The notes beneath the pieces were generated by a model, which had not been told where the DNA came from, searched no databases, and worked only from the letters and a program-made list of their open reading frames with translations. From Pinus tabuliformis (Eukaryota > Streptophyta > Pinopsida > Pinales > Pinaceae): 64,000 nt of DNA. Shown in pieces: positions 55,172 through 64,000 of this stretch. The translations under genes and the position numbers were made by a program. Numbering within the stretch: position 1 is the stretch's first letter; each line of letters begins with the position of its first letter. Location of the stretch: positions 472,747,655-472,811,654 of the forward strand of contig CM062808.1 of the NCBI GenBank assembly GCA_031772625.1, given 5' to 3'.

Positions 55172-56657
55172 TTAATGAATCATAGGTGAGGAAGACTTCT
55201 CTCCCTCCCCCAAAATTTCCATATCAGAGTCTTGGCGTAGCTGCTGGCAGAAGGACTCCCGAGTGAGTGGTTTGCGATAAAGTCGAACTCGGTGGCCATT
55301 TGCCTTGAAGGCATATCCAGAACCGTCAATAGTGATTAGAGTAAGAGTACCATTGTCATGTACCTTCTGGATTTTGTATGGTCCCAACCAACGAGTCTGG
55401 AGTTTCCCGGGAACGTCCTGAAACATGGAATCGTACAAAAGTGCCCAGTCTCCTTCGCGGAAGACTTTATTTTAAATGAGAGCATCATGCCATTTAACTC
55501 GCTGCTGTTGGATCAGTGCAGTGTTTTGGAGTGCAGAGAGCTTGATTTCATCCAGCTCATTGATCTGTTGTAATCGATTAATCTGTGCCTCGGTTATATC
55601 TAAGCCAACTTCCTGTGTTGTTCGCAATGTTTGGATTTCGAATTCTATGGGGAAGATGGGTTGTTTTCCAAACACTAATTGATAAGGTGAGTAACTAGTG
55701 GTACCTCTCCATGTTGTTCTGTAAGCCCATAGTGCTTCTAGTAGTCTAGTAGCCCAATCACGTCTATGTGACACAATAGTTTTTGTTAGGATTGCTTCTA
55801 TTATTTTATTGGTGCTTTCTACCTGACCATTTGCCTATGGGTGGTATGGAGTAGTGATTTTATGCTAGACATGATAGTTTTTTAGTGTTGCAGCTATTTT
55901 GTTCCCAGCAAACTGTGGTCCACCATCCGTAATTATATCTCTTGGAAGACCGTAGCGCACAAATATATGGAATAGGAACTGTATGACAGAATCCTCTATA
56001 GCTCTCGGCAATGCCTCTACTTCAACCCATTTGATGACATATTCTGTTGCCACCAAAATATATGTTTTCTGGTTCGAGGGTGGGTTAATTGGTCCAAAGA
56101 AATCAAGGGCCCATCGTTCGAATGGTTCAATGACTAGCTGTGGGTTCAAGGGCATCTCATCGAACTGACCAAGGCGTCCTACTCTCTGGCAACTGTCACA
56201 AGCTTGAACGAATTTCTTTGCATATTTGAAAATTGTAGGACAATAATACATTGTTTGCAGCACCTTATGTCTAGTTCTGCGATCGGCGAAATGTCTGCCA
56301 CATGGTCCATCATGGCAGGCTTTTAAAATGTCAAATATTTCGTCCTCCCGAACACATCTTCTGATATGCATATTTACCCCTGTGTGGAACAGGTAGCCTC
56401 CAACCCAAGAGAATCGAGCACTCCGCTGAACAATCTGTTTCCGCTCATTAGGGGTTAGATGTTTCGGTAGTTTACCTACTGCTAGGTAATTGGCAACATT
56501 AGCATACCAGGGCGTTTTAACAGCAACAACAAACAAATGCTCATCTGGAAATTGATCTTCAACTGTTGCTGCATCGATTAGCTTTGGCATTCTTGAGAGA
56601 AAATCGCCTACAAGATTTTCTTTTCCAGGTCGATTTTTGATTGTAATATCAAATTCC
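55172..56657 (-). pseudogene. R6 integrase
   Basis: This is the same phase as the upstream RNase H. The zinc-binding part has HDGPCGRHFADRRT and CDSCQRVGR. The core has ALDFFGPI (Asp), ITDGGPQF (Asp) and ANGQVESTNK (Glu). A TAG at 55837-55835 stands where YHPQANG has Gln. Other stops lie at 55865 and 55472. The C-terminal part (VPGKLQTRWLGPYKIQKVH) matches the gypsy G-P-Y motif, and there is no chromodomain. Confidence 0.9.
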
Positions 56658-57592
56658 TGTCATAAAATCATCCATCTAGTTATTCTGCCATTTTTGATAG
56701 GCTTGTTTGCTAAATATTTTATGGCAGAATGGTCTGTATACAAGATAACAGGATATCTAGTAATGTAATGTCTAAACTTATTGACAGTATGTATTACAGC
56801 TAGAAATTCTTTTTCAGTAACAGTGTAATTTAGTTCAGCAGGGGATAATTTTTTGCTAATATAATAAATTTCATATGGTTTTTTATCCTCTTCCTGCCCA
56901 AGGACTGCTCCAATGGCTGTATCTGAGGCATCTGATGATATCTGAAATGGCAAATCCCAATTTGGTCCTCGAAGGACTGGGGCTGTAGACACAAGCTTCT
57001 TCAGATCCTAGAAAGCACGTTCACATTTTTCTATCCAGAGAAAATCAACATTACCTGTTAGTGCATACAGAGGTGCAACAATATGCAAAAAATGTTCTAT
57101 AAACCTCCTATAATAACCAGAAAATCCAAGAAAACTGCGTACCTCCGTTTGAGTGGTAGGAGTGGGAATAAGCAAAATTATTTGGATTTTGGCTGGGTCT
57201 ACCTGAATGCCAGCTGCTGAAATATAGTGTCCTAGAATAAGTCCTTCAGTCATCATCATATAGCATTTTTCATGGCTTAAACAAAGCATGGCAGCAATGC
57301 AGCGTTGTAGGACTTTTTCTAGTGTGTCCAATGCTGGATCGAAATCATCTCCATACGATGTAAAGTCATCCATGTATACTTCGGGTCCTTCATTTATTAA
57401 GTCTGCAAAAATGTTGAGCATAGACCTTTGGAATGTGGCAGGAGCGTTGCATAAGCCAAAAGGTAGAACTCTGTAGGAAAATGTTCCCCAAGGACAAGTA
57501 AAAGTGGTTTTGTCTTGGTCTTCAGGGGCAATCTGGATCTGATTATATCCACTGAAGCCATCTAGGAAAGAAAATAATTTCTTTCCTGCCAA
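56658..57592 (-). pseudogene. R6 reverse transcriptase (C-terminal) and RNase H
   Basis: RT blocks: FSFLDGFSGYNQIQI, TTFTCPWGTFSYRVLPFGLC and catalytic VYMDD, then SFLGFSGYYRRFIEHF. TAG 57010-57008 replaces the Gln of AFQDLK. RNase H has ISSDASDTAIGAVL (Asp), YYISKKLSPAELNY, LNYTVTEKEFLAV (Glu) and ILYTDHSAIKYL (Asp). A TGA at 56662-56660 follows WMIL. Confidence 0.9.
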
Positions 57593-57597
57593 AGTGT

Positions 57598-59268
57598 CTA
57601 ATACTTGATTGATGAATGGAGAGGGAAGTGGTATTTTTGTGTTGCTTTATTTAGTTCTCTGTAGTCCACACAAATTCTCCATGTCCCATTCTTTTTTGGT
57701 ACCACCACAAGCGGAGAGACCCATTTACTATCGGATATAGGATAGATGAAATTGACATCTAAAAGTTTTTGAAGTTCAGCTTTTACCACATCTTTTGGAT
57801 GAGGATTAAGTCTCCTTTGAGGCTGGCGAATAGGTCTCGCATATTTTTCTATGTAAATGTGGTGTGTACATAATTGGGGATCAATTCCTTTCATATCAGG
57901 GTAGTCCCATGAAAATGCTTCTTTATATTTCCTTAATAAATGGATGAGCTTCGTTTCTTGTTCGGAGGTGAGGTTGGCATTAATGTTTAAGGTTTTTCCC
58001 GGTTCAATTTCCACAACTTTACTATTTGCAACAGAGGTAACAGGTATTGTTTGATCATGCGTATCTTTAAGAGGATCTTCTTCTAATTTGTTATCGAATG
58101 CTGCCTCTATCATGTGACGTTGTGTGTGCGATCTGAGTTCAATTTGACTAATAAAATTATTAATGGCATCGTCTTCTATTTGGTCTTTAAAATCAAGTGC
58201 CTCTTGCATAGTTAATGGAGATCTAATGTTATCAGTAAGGTATGATACAGGGTGCTTATTATTTTTTATTATTGTGACACTTGGCTGTGCTGGAGGATAT
58301 AAAGTTAAGTTCTTGATATTCGCTCCTCTAGTTATGGTCATATTGCCTTGTCGGCAGCCAATATAAGCATCGACAGTTGCAAGCCAAGGTCTACCTAAAA
58401 TCAATGGATGTCCATCAAGTCGGTTTTTAGGATTTATTATCAGAAAATCGGTCGGATATTCCCAGGAGTCAACGGATACCATGACATCATGTAGTGTGCC
58501 CTCTGGCCTAACCACGGATTGGTCAGCCAGTTCTAGTAAAGTAGAGGTGGGTTCTACAGATGTAATGCCTAGCTTTTGGCAAGTAGTAGTTGTTAAGATG
58601 TTGATTGCAGCTCCTAGATCAACTAAGGCATTGGGGAAGGTTTGACCATAAATTTGTACGGTTACTATTGGATTTCCTGGGTCTTCGTATTTAATGGGTG
58701 TTTCTTTTCCTGATAATAAGTCAGATAGAGTGCCAACTACTTGGACTCTTGGATTGTTTGCTATATTCCTCCTTGGTTTCTTTACACACAATTCTTTGAT
58801 AGTCTTTGCATATATCGGGATGTCTTGAATGGCTTGGAGGAATGGAATTTTTATGTACAAATTTTGTAATTCTCCCAGAATGTCAAAATCAGGATATTGT
58901 GTAGGTCGAGGTATGATTAATCGTTCTGGGAATGGGGGAGAGGATGTGGTTGCTTGGTTATAAGTTTGTTGTTTGTTCACATCCTCTTCTTGTGACAGTT
59001 GTTCTCTAGGTAACTGATTTTCAACATGGGTTGTCTTATCTCCCTCGGTTTCAATAATACGCCCAGATCTTAGCTGAAGATCATTACACTCCCTCAGATC
59101 GGCTCCTATTTTTGGTGTTTCTACGATTTGGACAGATTGGACCGGTCTATTATTTGGGTTAGGGTTGGGTTGGGCTGGGAGTTGCGGTCTCAGGTTAGAC
59201 TGGGGGTTTTGTTGTAAGGCTGGCAGTGTAGGTTGAGGGAGTGGAATGGTTCCTACTGGCTGATGCAT
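57598..59268 (-). pseudogene. R6 protease and N-terminal RT
   Basis: The frame starts in a proline/glutamine-rich gag tail and has DLQLRSGRII, then protease NALVDLGAAINIL (D-L-G) with HPLILGRPWLATVD. The RT N-terminus includes FSWDYPDMKGIDPQLCTHHI and WRICVDYRELNKAT. A one-base loss in the pyrimidine run of HFPLPF (near 57640) ends the frame. RT continues in the next frame from 57592. The layout is the same as in R3. Confidence 0.9.
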
Positions 59269-59299
59269 CGGTCTTTGCCAGTTTGTCTACCAGGCTGGA

Positions 59300-61091
59300 C
59301 TTTGTGAAGTAGGAGGAGTCCATTGTGCTGGGTATGCGTTACTTTACCAATATGGTGGGGCATAGGGAAAATTCATCCAATTAGATTGGCTTGCTTGATT
59401 CGGCCATGGAGTTGATGAAGGAAATGACTGTGGTGACCAATTTGGAAACGGGGGTTGAGGTTGATTTTGCCACATATTATATTGCTGAGCTTTATACTGT
59501 GGGGACTAAAAAGAAGAAGTTGGGTCTGAAAACATACTAGACTGTCGCGGCTGTCAGTGACGGCGCTAATTGAGCAGATACATCGATTCTAGCTCTTCTT
59601 CTGCTTCCTTATATACTGCTTTTAATCCGGGAAGTGAGGGACAGCTTTTCATAAGGTGGTCTTTTGTGCAGATGGCGCATGTTTGGACTGCATCTAGTGG
59701 ACACTCCTATGGATATATTTCTTCCTGCATCGGGGACAGAAGATTGCCAAATTCTGTTCTTCCTCCATTTGCTTTTGTTTGGCCTGCATAATATCAAGTT
59801 GTGTAGTTAGCATCCCTAGTATATCAGTTTTAAAATTTTCCAATAAATTTCCAATTTCTGCACGTGTTACTCCTTCTATCGAAATTTTATTATCTCTTAC
59901 AAACCAATCATGTTCTGCCGGTTTTAGTCTTGTGCTGCCTCTCGAGCTCCTGATACATAAATCAATAATGTCAGCAAAATTTTCCTGATAAATATCTCAT
60001 TTTCCCATAATGTTTAATGTTTCAATCCATTGTTCTTTCATACCCCTAATTAATGTTGTTTTTAACACATTATCAGGTAAAGGTAGTGATGCATAGGGAG
60101 ATCTTTGAAGATTATACTGAAAACGTTCCACATACTCTTCTAATGTTTCATTTGGTCTAGCTACCATCTGGAATATTTTGTCTTTTAGTTCTCTAGACCT
60201 GCAATAGTCTTGATATTTTTTTAGAAAAGATTCTTTCGTTTGATCCCAGTTATTTATAACTCTGCCACCTAGTCCCATGAACCATCTCAAAGCAGCCCCT
60301 TTTAATGTAGAGGGGTATAATTACAGTTTTTGGGGGTCGGTGGTGTAGTCATAACCCCTGCACAGCACATCGAACTCAAATAGGAATGCATCTGGATCCT
60401 CTGATGTAAGACCATGGAATGTAGGGATATGCTGAAGAGGAATTGCTTTCATTGGTGCATTTGTTGCAGTATCCACTATGGGGTATTGCAATGTGGAGGT
60501 TTGAGTGTTTGGTTAGTTTTGGGCCATTTGGTCAAATATATGCCAATAACCTTCTGGGATATCTAGGAGAGTGTTCCTAGGTTGAGAGGGAATGGCTTTA
60601 ACAGGAATGGTTTTAATAGCGCTTCCTCTATCTGGGATAATGAGAGTGCCTGATGTCTGAGGAGATTGAGTTTCTTCAAAAATGATCTTTGCAACACTTC
60701 CCTTATCTGGGCTGCTCAATGGCTTAGTTGTCCCAAGAGGAGACCTTGGTTCCTCAATTTCCCCTGTCTCTCCTCTTCCTTCACAAAGATTGCTGAAATT
60801 CCCTTCTTGCAATAGTTCTGGAGTAGAATTTTCAATTTCTTGAAAATCCTGCTCTTCAGTTTGACTATGCACCTCAGCAAAGGCTACAGATGGTGATCTT
60901 GTGGCCTGAAGGGAACTAGTAGGCTGTCTGGAAATAACTTTTCTGGGTCCTACTGAAGGCTGAGATTCTGCTTTCTTAAAAATTTCGTCTATAAAGGTTG
61001 ATCGGCCAAGGGTCACCGGCCCCTTAGCTTTTTCTAGCTTGGGTAGAGGTTTGGAATTCTTTTCTGGATTTTTCTGCTTAGTCATGCACAC
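59300..61091 (-). pseudogene. R6 gag
   Basis: ATG 61091 (or 61085, MTKQKNPEKN) opens a hydrophilic, Ser/Pro-rich N-terminal region that ends at a TAG at 60513. The same phase continues with IPTFHGLTSEDPDAFLFEFD, a TAA near 60315, then ALRWFMGLGGRVINNWDQTK, KKYQDYCRSR and ETLEEYVERFQYNLQRSPY, the Athila-type Gag core also seen in R3. The knuckle starts FCPRCRKKYIH near 59735 but is then frameshifted. Confidence 0.88.
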
Positions 61092-61267
61092 AAACCAACT
61101 GCTAGGTTCTACCCAAACAAAAAAATGACAAATCTGCAGGAAAGCAGGCAGAGGAGCAGGGCTGTTACGTGCTCCACACGTAGGTTCTTACCTTCCATTT
61201 TTAAAACCCAATTCTTCCCTAGCAGGATCTTACACTACTCTGAAAAGAAACAAATGGCTACACTCTT

Positions 61268-61285
61268 TCCCCGGCAACAACGCCA
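61268..61285 (-). promoter_or_regulatory. R6 primer-binding site
   Basis: Minus-strand TGGCGTTGTTGCCGGGGA lies three bases from the 5' LTR, two mismatches from the Athila-type TGGCGCCGTTGCCGGGGA. Confidence 0.92.
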
Positions 61286-61288
61286 AAA

Positions 61289-62984
61289 TGTCAAGCTATA
61301 AAAAGGGTCTCTTTCACCTCTAATTACCTCCCATTAGTTTTTCAATCCAGGAACGTTTTGTTATTTCAAAGAGTGTCTCAGTCTGAGGCTATCATTTGCC
61401 AGAGTAATGCTAGTAGTACAATGCTCAAAAATACAAGAGTAAACGGATGCTTGTTTACAGCAAACTACTTTTAAAGACTAAACCATGCATTCAGAAAACT
61501 AAGCAATTTATCAGTCAAGGGTTTAGTAGCAGTAACTCATCCCTTTGTAAACTGATGGGCCAAAGGAAATCAGGGAACAGATCGTTGATCTGGGGGCCAG
61601 ACAGTAAATGTCAACGCTCGCTACAGTCTTAGATCGTTCCTCACACCAAAGTGACAATAACGCAAATGACAGGAAATGGAACGGCAGATAAGAAATGGAA
61701 CAAAAAATAAGAAATGGAACAGCAAACAGGAAACTGTAACAGCAATTAAGTCTAATAAGCAACAACACCTTAGTCTACAAGATCAAATGCAATGATCGTG
61801 TCCTACAGGAATCAAATGAAAATTATCCACTTTTAAGGATGAATCGAACAACACACAAAAATGGAACATCACTAATTAATAATGGACTATAGAACAGCAC
61901 TTGAAAGCCACTCATACATGCACACAGCACACCTTCATGGTAATCTGATTCTGGTAATCCGGTTGTCAATCTCAGTTATAAAGAATATGACTGTATTTCA
62001 AAATGGAACAGCAACATCTATAGATTCAACAATCGCAAGGGAACATAATCCCTAAGATGAGTTCAGTAATACCAATGAATAAGTGTACACATAGATACTC
62101 TATAATTGAACAGCAACAGTATTCTGTAAAGACCGGCAATATTATATCAGCACTTAAAGGAATAGTAATACGTTGCAAAGTTAATACAATGGTTCTGTCT
62201 TCAGAAATGATATTACTCAATAAATCAAACATAACAGAGCGTGTGATGTAAACTAACAGAACATATCAGATTACCAAATAACGTTGATGAGCAAACCACG
62301 CATAAACCAAAAGTAATAGTACAGGAGCAAGTGTTCCTCCAGGGCCGGGCCCTTAGCCTCCAGGGGTACACCGCTTGAAGTTATTCCAGAATCGAAGATG
62401 AAATATCAACCGAGTTTGTATTAATGCATAAGATAAAATTACAGTGGATCACTTCTCAATCGAGAGTCGATGATCAAAGTCTCAACTTTAAGAGAAATTA
62501 CATAAAAACATAACAGACTCCCCGGGCTAACAGTGCTGCCCCTTTTTATAATGGTGAAGGCGGAGATGTCTAGGTGCAAAAATAGTTAAAGCAGCGATCC
62601 CTCAGGATCAAAGGATCCTGAGGGATTCGCCGAACCGTTGGTCCTCAGTTATCTCTTTACTTTCTTGCACCAAGCCGATATCTCCATTTCCTTTCCAAGG
62701 CTGATATGCTTTGATTTGGTTTGCCTTGTTTGCATACGGTTCCCCGTCAAAGGGACAGCGGTTAACCTGGCCTTGTCCTTTCCTTTGGAACAACAGTCTT
62801 TCATTTTTCCTTCTTCCTGCATAAGAAAATGACAATTGTCAGTGTTTTTGTTTTGCACATTAATCTTACAGGTTTTATTACAATTCCTTATCATCTACCT
62901 AGTTCATGATGGAAAAGGTTTGTAAGTTTTAATGAAAAGATGCTGGAATAATCATCAAAAACATACCTTCTTTAGTACTCCACA
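61289..62984 (-). repeat. R6 5' LTR
   Basis: Plus-orientation TGTCAAGCTATA to ..TACTCCACA. It holds minus-strand TATAAAA (62550-62544), the hairpin at 62597-62626 and several GGAACAGC words. It drives the element leftwards. Confidence 0.95.
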
Positions 62985-64000
62985 ATCACAAAAGGTATTG
63001 GATGCAGGGTTCATATGCCCCATTTCAGATAGTGAGTGGGTGTCACCTTTGATTTTAGTTCTAAAGAAGAATTGGAAGTGGAGAATATGTGTTGATTACC
63101 GAGAACTCAAAAAGGCTACAAAGAAGGACCATTTTCCTTTGCCCTTCATTGACCAAGTCCTAGATGGCCTTGCAAGGAAGAAGTTATTCTTGTTCTTTGA
63201 TGGATTTAGGGGATACAAACAAATCCAGATCATCTCTGAAGACTAAGATAATACCACATTTACATGTCCTTGGGGTACCTTTGCCTATAGAGTTCTTCCA
63301 TTCAGTCTGTGCAATGCCCCTGCTACTTTCCAAAGGGTAGTTCTAAGTATTTTTTCTAAACTTGTTCATGACTTTGTTGAAATATACATGGATGATTTAA
63401 ATCCTTATGGATGTGACTTCCATGAAGCTCTCTCTAATATGTGAAAGGTCTTGAAGAAATTTATTTAAATGAATCTCTCATTAAGCCCTGATAAATGTGA
63501 ATTCTTGATGAATGAAGGGACTATCCTTGGCCATTCCATATCCAAGGAAGGGATACAGGTTGACCCAAACAATATTTCCATCATCAAAAGGGTCCCTACC
63601 CCTCAAAAGCAAAGAGATGTTAGGAGATTTTTATGATTAGCAAGTTATTATAGGAGATTCATTAAAGACTTTAGTAAAGTGGTTTCAAATTTGTTTGGAT
63701 TACTAGCCAAGGATTCATTTTTTTTTTGGACAAGAAGCTATCAAGAGGACCTTGAAGTGTTGAAAGAAAAGTTGACCACCGCACCCATCCTTAGGATTCC
63801 CAATTGGACATTGCCTTTCTATATCCATATTGATGCATCAAACAAAGCTGTGGGGGTAGCCTTAGGGAAAGTAGAAGATAAATTTCCTTATTTTGTCTAT
63901 TTCATTAGTAAGAATTTGTCTAAAGCTTGGTTGAATTACACTGTCACTAAAAAAGAACGCTTAGCTGTAGTACATTCTTTAAACAAATCCAGGAACTATA
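62985..64000 (+). pseudogene. R3 reverse transcriptase and RNase H start
   Basis: Reading resumes in the same phase after the R6 duplication: KVLDAGFICPISDSEWVSPL, RICVDYRELKKAT, FRGYKQIQI, TCPWGTFAYRVLPF, and catalytic YMDD at 63385-63396. A TAA at 63244 fits CAA (E-D-Q). Further stops occur near 63442, 63466 and 63634. The connection YYRRFIKDFSKVV and RNase H (HIDASNKAVGVAL, FISKNLSKAWLNYTVTKKE) follow until the window ends. Confidence 0.92.

Larger units (their letters stand above)
48419..62984 (-). mobile_element. R6: Athila-like Ty3/gypsy element with an extra large ORF
   Basis: LTRs of about 1.68 and 1.70 kb, target duplication ATCAT/ATCAC (48414-48418 and 62985-62989, one mismatch), primer site next to the right LTR and polypurine tract next to the left one give a 14.6-kb minus-strand element. 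Order: gag, protease, RT, RNase H, integrase, hairpin minisatellite, extra ORF, 3' LTR. All ORFs have stops or shifts. The D-L-G protease and primer site resemble R3, so the two belong to related groups. Confidence 0.95.
19465..64000 (+). mobile_element. R3: Athila-like Ty3/gypsy element, runs off right edge
   Basis: The parts are a candidate 5' LTR (19465-21820), primer site, gag (21929-23221), the second half of gag plus protease (46905-48418), and RT to RNase H (62985-64000). Two later insertions, R4 and R6, separate the parts, each with its own target duplication. Pol continues in the same codon phase across the R6 insertion once one duplication copy is discounted. The left LTR limit is uncertain. 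Confidence 0.85.

Overview
This window looks like pure repeat DNA from a large plant nuclear genome. It holds nested LTR retrotransposons of both plant superfamilies (Ty1/copia and Ty3/gypsy, the latter of Tat-like and Athila-like types). There is no recognisable host gene, rRNA or tRNA, and the only intact gene-like unit sits inside a retroelement. Very long elements (14-15 kb), LTRs of 1-3 kb and multi-level nesting suggest a giant seed-plant genome. A gymnosperm is my guess, but the sequence alone does not prove it.

Left block, 1-15062. R1 is a defective Tat-like Ty3/gypsy element on the minus strand (1-14664, running off the left edge). Its candidate 5' LTR is split by R2, a complete but inactivated Ty1/copia element (7053-13730, target duplication GAGGC). 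R1 itself appears to have landed in an older gypsy RT/RNase H fragment (R0, 14667-15062).

Middle-left, 15063-19464. This is mostly non-coding AT-rich DNA with short self-similar repeats and one broken coiled-coil ORF of unknown family (about 17509-18374).

Right block, about 19465-64000. R3 is an Athila-like Ty3/gypsy element on the plus strand that runs off the right edge. Its polyprotein is cut twice. R4 (23222-46899, duplication CCTGT) is an element with gag and protease remnants but no RT or integrase. R5 (24923-40340, duplication CTAGG) is inserted inside R4. R6 (48419-62984, minus strand, duplication ATCAT/ATCAC) interrupts the R3 pol just before the RT. When R4 and R6 are removed by eye, the R3 reading continues on both sides. 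The order of events is R3, then R4 and R6 independently, then R5 inside R4. R5 is young: I count 17 mismatches between its two 1048-bp LTRs.

Extra cargo. R5 carries, antisense to its pol, a two-exon gene that I reconstruct at 37047-35833. It encodes a plant-mobile-domain-like protein with a coiled-coil tail and has a 93-bp AT-rich intron. R5 also has a second RNase H domain downstream of integrase. R6 carries a roughly 950-codon extra ORF between pol and its 3' LTR, plus a hairpin-unit minisatellite. R4 shares zinc-knuckle type, protease motif, primer-site type, 3' non-coding sequence and polypurine tract with R5, so it looks like a non-autonomous relative of R5. All the polyproteins are broken by stops, many of which fit C-to-T change at CAG or CGA codons, the expected scar of cytosine methylation. 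Working names R0-R6 are mine.
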